Both the position numbers and the translations under genes were made by a program. Positions 1 through 9,538 of a stretch of 64,000 nucleotides of DNA are shown one piece after another (position 1 is the first letter of the stretch; every line of letters begins with the position of its first letter). Origin of the DNA: Amorphophallus konjac (lineage: Eukaryota > Streptophyta > Magnoliopsida > Alismatales > Araceae); NCBI GenBank assembly GCA_022559845.1, contig CM040118.1, forward strand, positions 443,236,053 through 443,300,052, written 5' to 3'. Below the pieces are notes generated by a model. That model was not told where the DNA came from and ran no database searches. It saw only the letters and a program-made list of their open reading frames with translations.

Positions 1-78
1 GGTAAGCCTCCTTTTGGTTGCGCACTTGTCCTGAATTGCTAGCTGGATTTGCATTTCAAGTTTGATCACCGTGAGGGA

Positions 79-564
79 ATGCCAACTGCTTCGAAGCTTT
101 TCCAACAAAGCCCGCTTCATCAAAAAGCCGACGTGTTAGGCTTTGGTGGCACTGTAGCGAACCGTGTTCCGTGGCTGAAGAAACGTGAAGACTGGCGGTC
201 TCACTTTCGAATCGTGACACAAAGCTTCTTCTCTTGCGCACCGGCATGCTTACTCCTGCTTGAGCTCCTCATGAGGTCTTCTTGTGAAGTTGATCTCCAA
301 CTGATTGGTGCGACCGAGTTTGTCCTCTACAACGCGCATCGGTGCTGCCTCCAGATCGGCATTCCACGTCATTCGTTCCCACTACCGACTGGCATCGTTC
401 CTTTGAAGAAGAGAGAGTTGGGCACTAAAGTGGATGCGAAGGAAGCGAAGGCCGTCAAAGCACCCTGGAATACAAGTGTTGCTGGAAAGGCCTTAGATAA
501 GATTTTTAGGTGGTTCGGTCTGCAACCCACCGACCTACATCCACCCCTCACTCAAACCAAGTGA
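79..564 (+). CDS. Unrecognised open reading frame, possibly spurious
   Basis: An open frame of about 161 residues runs from the first ATG at 79 to a TGA at 562-564. The frame is open further upstream, but only a TTG could start it there. The predicted protein has a cysteine- and leucine-rich middle (around residues 65-100) and a lysine-rich stretch (around 115-140), with no motif I recognise and no clear membrane or signal segment. It lies just upstream of a tandem-repeat region, so it may be a piece of an old element or a chance frame. No splice signals or promoter were identified. It is listed only because it is the longest frame in the first 2 kb. Bases 565-825 hold nothing recognisable. 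Confidence 0.15.
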   Translation: MPTASKLFQQSPLHQKADVLGFGGTVANRVPWLKKREDWRSHFRIVTQSFFSCAPACLLLLELLMRSSCEVDLQLIGATEFVLYNAHRCCLQIGIPRHSFPLPTGIVPLKKRELGTKVDAKEAKAVKAPWNTSVAGKALDKIFRWFGLQPTDLHPPLTQTK

Positions 565-825
565 GGATTCCCTTGCTTCAAGCAAGAACAAGCAGACTCT
601 GTCTACAACAGACCCCGCCAAAAAGCTTGAGACTGAGGGAGACAAATCCCTCGACCTGATTGTGAGCGACGTCACGCGGTTCGGGGAGCGAAGAAGACGC
701 GAAGCGCGCGTGCTCCTTTTTGTTTGTTTTACTGCAACACAGAAATAAGAGAAAAGAGAAGGGGCCACCACGGGAGATTGCTCCGGCGGGGCGAGCGGGA
801 CAAATGTAATATAGCAAGATATGGG

Positions 826-1335
826 GGTTAAACGGTCATAGCGGGAAGTGACTCGCCGCAGCCTCGGGGGGACGGGAATGGTGCAGAAATCAAATAGCAA
901 GAATTGAAACGGCCATTCGGGAAGTGACTCGCCGCGGCCTCGAGAACATGAGTAGATAAGAATATAACAGAATATAAGGAGAATATAAAGAACGGGAATT
1001 TAAACGGCCATTGGGGAAGTGACTCGCCGCGGCCTCGAGAATATGAATGGATAAGAATATAACAAAATATAAAGAGAATATACGAACGGGAATTTAAACG
1101 GCCATTGGGGAAGTGACTCGCCGCGGCCTCGAGAATATGAGCAGATAAGAATATAATAAAATATAAAGAGAATATAAGAACGGGAATTTAAACAGCCATT
1201 GGGGAAGTGACTCGCCGCGGCCTCGAGAATTTGAGCATATAAGAATATAACAGAATATAAAGAGAATAGAATAACGGGAATTTAAACGGCCATTGGGGAA
1301 GTGACTCGCCGCGGCCTCGAGAACATGATGTGATC
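826..1335. repeat. 94-bp tandem repeat array
   Basis: Units begin near 903, 997, 1091, 1185 and 1279, a constant 94-bp step, and a more diverged partial copy precedes them from about 826. Each unit has a GC-rich core (AAGTGACTCGCCGCGGCCTC) and an A/T-rich tail made of short ATATAA words. The array has no coding frame. Its position inside a block of retroelement debris suggests a decayed LTR or leader, but no partner LTR is visible. Confidence 0.85.
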
Positions 1336-1950
1336 GCCAGCGACCAAAAGACCCCAAAATAAAGAAAGTGATCGTGCCTACCTCAAGAGCGGGAGATGGC
1401 AAGTTGCTTCTTCCTCCCCCTTCGGCCGGTCGACGGAGAGGGCTTTCCTTGAGTACCCTTGTAAAACAACGACAAACAAGTAATGAGTGGATTAGAAAGA
1501 TGAAGGTGTAGTATTCAAATCCTTGCGATAAAAATGATGAAATGATGGCAAGACACACACCTGGTTGGTGTTATCTTTTAAACCCCTCTCGGACTCGAAT
1601 AGGATGAAAATGAGATGCTGGATGCAAGAAGTATATAAGAAGAGGTGCCCTTATGAAGGGGGATAGAGTATGTGAGATGATGAATGTAAAAGAACTACGA
1701 AAAAAAGGAAAGGATTGGCTTATTGGATGTGCCGGTGGTGAAATCCGGCGGAGCTCCGGCAGCGTAGGGACGACGTGGAAGCGCGGTGGATGAAGACGAC
1801 CTTCCTCTCGCGAGCGTGGGCACCCGAGAAGCCGGCAGAACCTCCACCTACAAAAGACCCCACGGGTTAGAAATGACTCTGGCAGCCTCTGGGCTCCGGC
1901 AGCCTATCGGACCTCTTAGAAGCTTCCCCAGAACTGAGGGGGTGGGCCTC
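1336..1950. other. Non-coding stretch, no feature recognised
   Basis: This stretch between the 94-bp array and the TATA-like site shows no gene, repeat array or RNA that I can support. Short frames occur but have no recognisable protein features. Confidence 0.4.
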
Positions 1951-1959
1951 TATATATAG
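1951..1959 (+). promoter_or_regulatory. TATA-box-like site
   Basis: TATATATAG lies in a short GC-rich setting (preceded by GGGCCTC, followed by GGCTCCGG) about 13 bases before the first 30-bp palindrome. The arrangement looks like an LTR core promoter with the palindromes in the transcribed leader. No second LTR copy is available to test this. Confidence 0.35.
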
Positions 1960-1971
1960 GGCTCCGGAGGG

Positions 1972-2480
1972 TGGAGGCGTCCAGGACCCTGGACACCTCC
2001 ATCTGGGCAAAAGAGATATTTTATTATATTTTTATTCATTTTTTTTGAATATTTTCATGGAGGCGTCCAGGGTCCCGGACGCCTCCATAAGTCCCACCGA
2101 ACTCCACCGAAAGTCGTACGCGGTTTAACACAACGCGTGGTTTTGGAGAGGCGACTCGTGATTTGGAAATGGGCGCGTCCAGCCGGCTGGACGTCTCCAC
2201 AATTTGGATTCTATCCCACACGACAACCCATCGATCGGTGGGCGGGGCCCCGTGAGTGAGTTGGTGGAGGCGTCCAGGGTCCTGGACGCCTCCAAGAAAA
2301 TATTTTTTTATTTTTTTTTGTTTTGTTTTTTATGCCAACTGGCATATATATTTTTTATATTTGTTTTCATGGAGGCGTCCAGGGGCCTGGATGCCTCCAT
2401 TAATATATCATTTTTATGTATTTTTGGTTTTAATAAATAAATTAAAGTAATGGAGGCATCCAGGAGACTGGACGCCTCCA
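1972..2480. repeat. Cluster of six 30-bp palindromes
   Basis: Six inverted repeats sit at 1972-2001, 2058-2087, about 2171-2199, 2265-2294, 2370-2399 and 2451-2480. The half-site is TGGAGGCGTCCAGG followed by its reverse complement with a 2-base centre. Five copies are exactly 30 bp; the third keeps only the inner core. The spacers are T-rich and unrelated to each other, so this is a set of separate palindromes and not a simple tandem repeat. Each could form a stem of 12-14 base pairs in RNA or a cruciform in DNA. Confidence 0.9.
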
Positions 2481-3454
2481 TTAAGACCCTCCCGGGTCCG
2501 CTGAAAAGGCGTCGGCAGCTCCCCGACAGGCACCCTTCCTGATTTCGGAATTTTTCGGTGCGTCCGATTGGTGTTGATGCCGTCCGAATGCCGCAACGAG
2601 ATGATTTCCGGATTCCGAAAAGGTGGAAGAAGACCCAAGAAAAGGAAGCACTCAAGTGATTAAAAAATGCGAAAGCCGCCGCGGGGCGTCGTATAGTAAT
2701 ATAAGACTTTCTCAGGAGACGTCAGGAATGGCGTGTCTACACTGATCTTGCTTCCCACAAGACCAGCCCCCTCGCTCTGCAACTCACAGAACTAGAACTG
2801 GGGGCGAACCTCCCTTCCTCCAAACCAGAGGGAAAACCGTGAGTGACACCCAGCCACTCACAACCGGAGACCCAAGTCTCCCTTCTCCTGAATACACCAG
2901 TGAGCAACGTCCCGTTGCCCACCAACCAGAGGGCACGTCCTCTCTTTTCCTTAATCCCAAGGAGGAACCCGAACCCAAAATAGGGTATCGGAAAAGACCA
3001 ACAAAAATGAACACTATAATGTTGCAGGAAAGAAAATGAAAATGGCACAAACAAAGAGAAGAACAATATAGCTCCAACTAGAGCAGATCAGTTTAGGATT
3101 TGATCCTCCAACTGACGAGTATAGATCTTCAGATTTACTGCTCTCTCTGAGTATCCTTGCTCAGGCTCTCCTTACTCTCTCAATTTTTCTTCTATCTTAT
3201 TTTCAGATGCTCAGATGCTCAGATGCTCTACTACTTTTTCTGTTTCTCCTTTTTGCTCTCACTATCTGGCGGCTCCTTCTTTTTCTCTGGTATGCTTTTT
3301 TGTATTCTCACCTCACGATTTCCACCGCAAGAGAGGGTTTTATAGAGCTTCCAGTCTGGGTCCCTCGAGCTCATGCTTAGGGGGTGAGGATGGCGAGGGC
3401 TCGTTCCCACCTTTTCAGTGATGCCATGTGTCAGGAGCAGATAAAATGATGATC
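2481..3454. other. Non-coding stretch with a 9-bp microrepeat
   Basis: I see no gene here. The only local structure is a short run of CAGATGCT repeats at about 3204-3228. A TATA-like element, splice sites or protein motifs could not be supported. Confidence 0.4.
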
Positions 3455-3578
3455 CACGTGTTAGAATATCAGACCAATATTGCCTCAGATCACGTGCTAA
3501 TCATAAGTATCCCTGGGTCACGTGCCAACTTCCAACCAACTTGGGATCACGTGCCCATCTTCAGTTTGAGCTCACGTG
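3455..3578. promoter_or_regulatory. Cluster of five CACGTG G-boxes
   Basis: The palindrome CACGTG occurs at 3455, 3491, 3519, 3548 and 3573, five times in 124 bp, with spacings of 36, 28, 29 and 25 bases. G-boxes are known binding sites for plant bZIP and bHLH factors, including light- and ABA-responsive ones. The cluster sits beside degraded retroelement DNA, so it may be an enhancer from an LTR U3 region. Function is inferred. Confidence 0.5.
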
Positions 3579-3666
3579 CTACTCTGCTAACATACTCTCT
3601 GTGACATTTCATCAAACACTTAGTCAATCTATGCATTTGCTTCATTCTTGAAGAACAAGTAGGTGA

Positions 3667-4370
3667 ATGTGCTCAGACTTCAATTTCATGGTGAACAAAT
3701 GTGCACAGACTCTGATTATTCAGTCAATGGTGACTGGCACTGACTATGTATGCAAGCTAGCACCGACCCTTTATGCAACTAGCACCGACCTTAGTATGCA
3801 CAAGGTTCAACTAGCATCGACTATGTATGCAAGCACAGTGCAGAACCTACACAGACTCTACGTAAACACAATGCAAACCTGCACATACTACGTGCTGACT
3901 AACACAGACAACTAGTACAGACTCTGTGCATCCTAACATAGACTCTATGCAAGCTAGCACAGACTCTAGTTAACAACCCAAACAAACTAACACGAACCTT
4001 GTGTATGAGTGAAAACCCGCTAGCACCGACTTAGGTGCAGAATCATGCATACTAACGCCGACCTTGTTTCAACTAGCACACACCTTATATGCAAAACATG
4101 GTAACTAGCACCGACCTTGATATATGCAAACAGATAACTAGCACCGACTTGACTTACGCAGATACAGTAACTAGCACTGACCTATATATATATATATGCA
4201 AACTGGTAACTAGCACCGACCTTGATATATGCAAACTGGCAACTAGCACCGACCATGATATATGCAAACTGATAACTATCACCGACCTGACTTACGAAGA
4301 TACAATAACTAGCACTGACCTATATATATATGCAAACTGGTAACTAGCACCGACCTTAATGCACAATGTA
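3667..4370. repeat. Degenerate tandem array around an ACTAGCACCGACCTT core
   Basis: The core ACTAGCACCGACCTT recurs through the stretch. From about 4098 to 4360 it forms units of roughly 34 bp that also contain GATATATGCAAACTGG. A higher-order repeat of about 140 bp includes a TATATATA run in each copy. Frames read through the array translate to repetitive peptides and are not considered genes. The array lies just beyond the protease end of the minus-strand element and may be part of its 3' region. Confidence 0.8.
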
Positions 4371-4679
4371 ATGAGCATGCACTAACCATTAAGCAAATAT
4401 GACAAGGCTGCACTGACCTTGATATGTAATGGACTGAGATGTGCATTGTCCTTACCTTTTATGATCTGACTCACATTTTGACCAGATCAGTGGCGTTTGA
4501 TCTTGTTGACCTGCGTTGACTTTTTGATTCACCTTCAGAACTTGTTCTGACTGTACATCATACATTCTCATATATTCATTATATTATCTGACAGAATTAA
4601 TGACTAACATATTCACATATATAATGAGACATAATTTTAACATCATCAAAATCATAGAGACACAACACAAAGTAGATGG
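4371..4679. other. Non-coding AT-rich stretch
   Basis: Nothing coding is recognisable here. It separates the satellite-like array from the protease fragment and is likely 3' flank of the minus-strand element. No polymerase domain follows the protease. Confidence 0.4.
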
Positions 4680-5476
4680 CACCACTAGATTTTCATGTAG
4701 CCAAGGGCGGCCAAGCAGTGCCTTGTACAAGGTGTTGGAGTTGATAACATGGAATCAAACCTTCATAGTAAGGTCTGCCATGGTGAGGGTGAACTCTGCC
4801 ACCCCGAGCAGGACTTCGCATTTCTGGTTGAAGCCGACGATATGCATATCTCTGACTTTATCAAGGTGGACATTGAAGTAGTACTTCTAGTATACCTTGT
4901 AGGGAAGTATGTTAACAGGTACACCCGGGTCTATCAGAATTCTGTTCAGCTGCTGGCTATTTAGTTGCCCCCTCATATATAAGGGTCTATTATGGCTGGT
5001 GGTAGGCAGCATCATATCTTCTTCAGTGAAGGCTACATTTGTCCCTGGCAGTGTTTCAGCCAAAATACTTTCATATTGAGCAGGCGTTTGTAAAGTAGTA
5101 ATAATCGCTTGCCAGGTTTCCTCACTCAGAGAGAGGATCTCCCAAACAGTGAACCTTGTCAAGAGCTTCACTACCCGGCTTCCGGCCCGAACATTGGATA
5201 GCTTCATTTCTTTGGCCCACCTTGGCTTGGAATAGTCTTGTGCTGCAGTACCTGATGGGCCCGCCTCATCGGATTCTAGGTCTAAATCATGTCGCTGCAT
5301 AGTATCATCATGCTACTCCTTGATGCCTGCTTTTGGGATGGCCCTATCTTCATTCGGCAGATTAGAAGGCTGGTAAGGCTGTGGGGAGGTGCCCCCAGTT
5401 GCAGAGCAAGTCTCTTTGTAGGGCTGCTTGCCCTTGGCCATTTTCAAAAATTCAGTGAAGGAAGGTATACCACCCT
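4680..5476 (-). pseudogene. Ty3/gypsy gag-protease fragment (3' part of split element)
   Basis: Reading leftwards on the minus strand, the C-terminal part of gag (about 5470-5100) is followed by an aspartic protease region. The clearest parts are the motif ILIDPGVPVNILP near 4900-4940 and, in a shifted frame below 4886, the protease C-terminal hallmark LLGRPW near 4690. Retroviral-type proteases normally have D-S/T-G; DPG here may be a family trait or decay. Stops and a frameshift break the frame. The right end stops exactly at 5476, where a complete chromovirus was inserted, and the upstream gag resumes at 17265. No reverse transcriptase follows to the left, so the element is truncated or was always gag-protease only. 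Confidence 0.75.
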
Positions 5477-8400
5477 TGTAATACCCTGATTATTTATTAA
5501 GTTTTATTGAGCTTTTATTAATTAAAAATTGAATTAAAATGAATTAATGTTTGAATTTCAAAATATTAATATTTAATTCATTAGAAAATAGAACCTATAA
5601 AATTTGACTACCTTAGAAAAATCTGTAAAAATAGTAATTGGGTAAAAGACCATTTTTATAGCAATTTTGTCTTCTGGACTTGACCCAAAGTAATTATGTA
5701 ACCTTGTCTAATTAGAGGATTAATCCCGAAATTGACATTTACCTAACCTTTACCTAACCGAAACTTAAAACGTGAAATTCGACCTTAATACTCAACCAAA
5801 TGATCTGAAATCAAGGGCAAATGGAGTGCCACGATGTAAGGAACATTTACCCTCAATCAATTTGAGGTAAACCTAGCCCTAAAACGTGCTGCCAACATAG
5901 CTTTGGTCGAGTCAAGGATTTCGGCACCGTTTCTAACACGTAACTTGTAGCGCCAAATACTCCCAACTCCGAAGGCTCCAGAAGCTCCATGACCTATAGA
6001 AATGTAGCTCTTCGACTCTAGTTTCATTTGGTAGCTGGGTCAGCCGACGAGGAGTCCAGATCTGGGAGTATTTGTCATTTTGGTGGAGGGTATTGGTAGT
6101 TCGTTGTTCTTCATCTCCAGCCCTTTAATCCGTCGATTAAGGTAGGTACCCTTAACCAAATGAGACTTGTGAATATAGTATCTTGATCAGCTCGACGAGA
6201 TCTTTCCAATGATAGTAAAAGCCCCAATTTTTATTGGATATTCAGGGAGATTTAGAGGCATCTTTGGAGGGTATTTCTGGATCAGGTTTATTTCTAGCTT
6301 CGATCTTCAATCTTCAATTCCGGTGATAATGGACCCAACCTAATTGCCATATATCAATGAAATCTACATCATGTTAGCTTCATTTTGACGTTGGAAGCCC
6401 TAATTATTATTGATCATGCTCATAGAATTCCTGAGTTTTCATAAGAGTGTCCTGTCGATGTTCCAGCAACATTAACTTGACTTATCTCACGATTTTGAGT
6501 GACCAAATGAAATATTCATATGGCATATCTTACATGGTTGGAATCCTTATCCTGTCAGCTTTCCGTTGATATGTAGATCTCAAAATTTCATTAAGTATGG
6601 TAGGAGAATTTTGAGTTTTAGTCACTGCCTGTCCAAAACTAGGGTTTCAGTGTTCCAATAGTTATAAATCCTAATTACAGCAAGTAATCATGCAATTGAT
6701 ACTTCTGTTAGATAGTATTCCCTGTTAGCTTTCCATTGATACCAAAAGCCCCTTAATTGGAGTCCAATTGCCTTAGTTATTAGCATTTTTGTGTAACCCT
6801 AGCAAGCCCCCATCTTCCCGGCGATCACCGGCCACGGAAGGGATGACCGGAGACACCCAGGGATGGGCGGTCTTACGATAGACCGTCCAACTCCAGCCCA
6901 CACCCGACCCTGGCTTAGTCAGGAGTTAAACGGTTCCAGACTGACCACACAACTAGTTGGACGGTCAGAAACTGACCACATATCCACCCCAGTAGGATAA
7001 ACGGTCCATTCTGGACCACATAACTTGTGCGGCCCTGCCCCTGGCCACACATCTGGATGGGCGGCCCTGCCCTGGCCACACATCCCTGGGATGGGCGGCC
7101 CTACCCAGACCGCCCAAGCACATGGGCGGTCCAGACCAGACCGCCCAAGACCATGGGCGGCCCTCAGGGAGCCGCCCAACTCCCAGCACCCCGTTCAGCC
7201 CCCTTTCAGTCCCGTTTCAGCCGATAGATATGCGGTCCACCCTGAACCGTTTATCTACCCAGTAAATGACTTAGTAATGGTTCTAATGCATTCATTTTCA
7301 TGTCATTAGTGGTAATTAGTAAAATAGAAACTCATATAATTATTGGCTAATTATGCAACTAAATTTCTGTTAATTGCTTGTTATTCATGCCTACGTGACT
7401 TACGCGATCACGTTCATTAGCTTATCATCTTGAATCATTCCTTTTGGCATTTTAACTTAATATATAACCTAATTCTTATTAATTTGGCCTGAAATTAGGA
7501 TTAAATATGTTGATTCAACTTGCTAGTTAGCTGCTGTACTACAGTAACATAGCACGATTACTTTCCCAACTTCAAGTAGTCGCTAAGGCGTTAAATAGCA
7601 TGTTACCTCCGGAAAACTTGATCCGGCAGGATTACCATTAATTCACATGTTTAATATCCCTGTTTAGAAATCCATTGATTAAGTGGTAATCTATTCCAGC
7701 AAAGTTATATATGTAACTCTTATTGTGATTTGGTTATCGATCTTCTTGATGATTGTGCTTACCTTGAAATTCTGAAATGAATCTTCTTCCTACTTGAAAT
7801 TGTTATTGCTACATAGCTTAAACCTTGGAATTCTGGCCATAAATTATGGAAGTCTAGATTCGTGGGATCTTTGATCCAAAGAAATCAATGCCTGGCAAAC
7901 AATTAAGGACTCGGTCTAGTCCTGGGAGGAGTGCCCGAACACTACGTGTACCCCCGGGGAGGTGAATGACTAGGTGTGGCATTTGGCACCAGTACTATGA
8001 CATGTGTTAAATCTAGGACTGTCCACTACTCTCTACTACTCCCTACTACTTTTTGCTTTCCACTCGTTACTGTTCTATAGTCTACTTGTTGTTACTTGGA
8101 TGTGGAAATGAAATTACATACGTGCTTGACATGACTTGAATCGTCTTGATATGGCCAACTCTTTATCGTTATCTCCTGTAGTAAATTCTTGTCCTTGTTA
8201 TTCCTTTTAAGTATTACCATTCTGTTCATTTATATTTCTTGACCTTGCAAGATCTTTAAACTTTATTTTACTATACCATCATTATCCTTTTATTGCATTA
8301 TCCTTTGTAGCAGGATATTTTGAAAATGTAATTAAACTGTTAACCACTTATATCTATCTGTTATCTCCTACTGAGCGTTAGCTCACACCCCGTTGTTTCC

Positions 8401-8738
8401 CCCTTTCCAGGCTATACAGGTGACGACACCCACACCGATGGGGAGGGACAAGAGTGATTACACCTGAGTGTACCAGTTAATAGTTGGAGTCGTCTTGTTA
8501 TTGCTTCTAGTTATGTTTTGGAGTTGTACTAGTTGTACTAGATTTCATCAGAAGTTATGTTTGAGAGTGTCTTAGTAGTTTGATGAATGTTGTAATAGAT
8601 TGGGATTTTCCATGTTTAATAAATTTGTTCTTTTTCATTGCCTTGTGTTAATCATCTAGTTTAGTAATTCAACTTTATTTCAGCTAGCTCGCCTCTAACT
8701 GTACGTCCCGATAGTTCCGCCTTATTCGGGGCGTGACA
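5477..8738 (+). repeat. 5' LTR of the Tekay-like chromovirus
   Basis: This 3,262-bp LTR runs from TG at 5477 to CA at 8738 and matches 13999-17264 throughout, with scattered substitutions and a few small indels. It contains a GC-rich patch at about 6880-7215 built from GGGCGGCC words and no credible gene. Short frames in it translate to low-complexity peptides on both strands and were discarded. Confidence 0.95.
6880..7215. repeat. GC-rich GGGCGGCC patch inside the 5' LTR
   Basis: The words ATGGGCGGCCCT, CTGGCCACACATC and AGACCGCCCAAG alternate over about 330 bp in an otherwise AT-rich LTR. The same patch is present in the 3' LTR at about 15400-15745. The repeats are imperfect, about 30 bp apart, and partly self-complementary (GGGCGG against CCGCCC). 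It could be a CpG-rich promoter region or a structured transcript segment; the sequence alone does not decide. Confidence 0.6.
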
Positions 8739-8745
8739 GTTTAGT

Positions 8746-8757
8746 TAGTATCAGAGC
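8746..8757 (+). other. Primer binding site (tRNA-iMet type)
   Basis: TAGTATCAGAGC lies seven bases after the LTR end and differs at one base from the TGGTATCAGAGC found in plant elements primed by initiator tRNA-Met. From its downstream context it appears to be the PBS of the Cassandra-like segment. Confidence 0.75.
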
Positions 8758-8976
8758 TATACCCCAGCCGGAAGTGTGGGAACTCAGTGCCATGCAGGGC
8801 AAAGTGCTACGCTATGGGAGCCACCTCTTGAGTCCGTAATGGAGCAAAGTGCTACATAGTGGGAGCCACCTCTTGAGCCTGTAGGGGCCACCTCTAGAGT
8901 CCTACCTGCCAGGGGGCTTGATTGCGTGCTATATGTGCCTAGCGACGAGGACGTCGCCTATATAAGAGGGGTAGAT

Positions 8977-9220
8977 TGTAACACCCTCAAATATAGTAAA
9001 GTTGTACTCTATATCACCGCGGCGCCTTTTCAAGTATCGGCTCAGTTCTTATAAAGAACTCCGAAGTTGAGCGTGCTTAATGGGGAGTAGTACTAGGATG
9101 GGTGACCTACCCGGGAAGTCCCCCATTCTGGAGCCGATCACCCTTAAAAAGGGATAAAACCGTGAGGTCGGTAGGCCAAAGCGGATAATACCTCGACGGT
9201 ATAGAGTACGGGGTGTGATA
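8977..9220 (+). repeat. Cassandra-type LTR
   Basis: A 244-bp unit with matching short inverted ends (TGTAACACCC and GGGTGTGATA). It follows a purine tract, as a 3' LTR should. The final two bases are TA, where CA is expected, consistent with a C-to-T change. The 5S-derived block occupies its centre. Confidence 0.7.
9036..9140 (+). ncRNA. 5S-rRNA-derived segment (not a functional 5S gene)
   Basis: Bases from about 9053 to 9122 follow the plant 5S rRNA closely: AGAACTCCGAAGTTGAGCG, then AGTAGTACTAGGATGGGTGA, then CGGGAAGTC. These include the A-box and C-box parts of the internal RNA polymerase III promoter. The 5' third of 5S is missing or diverged and the end is altered, so a mature rRNA is not expected. 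In Cassandra elements such a block is thought to supply Pol III promoter activity. Whether it still works here is unknown. Confidence 0.8.
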
Positions 9221-9276
9221 GGTTTCACATTCCTAGGTCTTTCTAAGTCATAGGTTTTGCCTTGCATCCCAATAAC

Positions 9277-9404
9277 CGGTATATCAAAAGGTGTTGTCCG
9301 AACGTTAGGCTATGCCTATCGGGAAGGTCGCACACTTGCGCGAGTGGTCTTCTGATCGGTTATCTCCGCCAGGTACCGAGTTTTGGTCAAGACTAGGTGC
9401 ATTA
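9277..9404 (+). promoter_or_regulatory. Leader block shared with the downstream chromovirus
   Basis: This non-coding block before gag matches 53670-53797, in the leader of the CRM/Galadriel-like element, over about 128 bp at roughly 80% or better by eye. The longest shared run includes AAAAGGTGTTGTCCGAACGT. Two small inverted repeats are kept in both copies: TAGGC-TAT/C-GCCTA and CACT-TGCG-N-G-AGTG. The position between PBS and gag suggests a role in RNA packaging, dimerisation or translation. Confidence 0.7.
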
Positions 9405-9538
9405 GACCCCTAACCTTATTAAAGTCTAGAAACTGACCTGGTGAGATTGGGTAGAAACTTGGGTTGAGTAATACCTCGATTGTTGTATTATCTATCTTAA
9501 TAACCCTAAATGAGTTACTCTACTTGTAGGTAATTGAA

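Larger units (their letters stand above)
8746..9220 (+). mobile_element. Cassandra-like TRIM remnant lacking its 5' LTR
   Basis: In order the segment holds a PBS, a short internal domain with a 2.5-copy repeat of about 44 bp (GCAAAGTGCTAC, GGGAGCCACCTCTTGAG), a purine-rich tract ending AAGAGGGG near 8970, and an LTR-like unit at 8977-9220 that starts TGTAACACCC and ends GGGTGTGATA. The LTR unit contains a 5S-rRNA-derived region. A short non-coding element with 5S sequence in its LTR is the hallmark of Cassandra TRIMs. The expected left LTR is absent; the gypsy LTR sits in its place. No target duplication was found, as expected if the left part was lost by recombination. Confidence 0.7.

Noticed and set aside
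9036..9140. A functional 5S rRNA gene
   Set aside because: The 5' third and the end of 5S are missing or altered and the block sits inside an LTR-like unit with TG-type ends.
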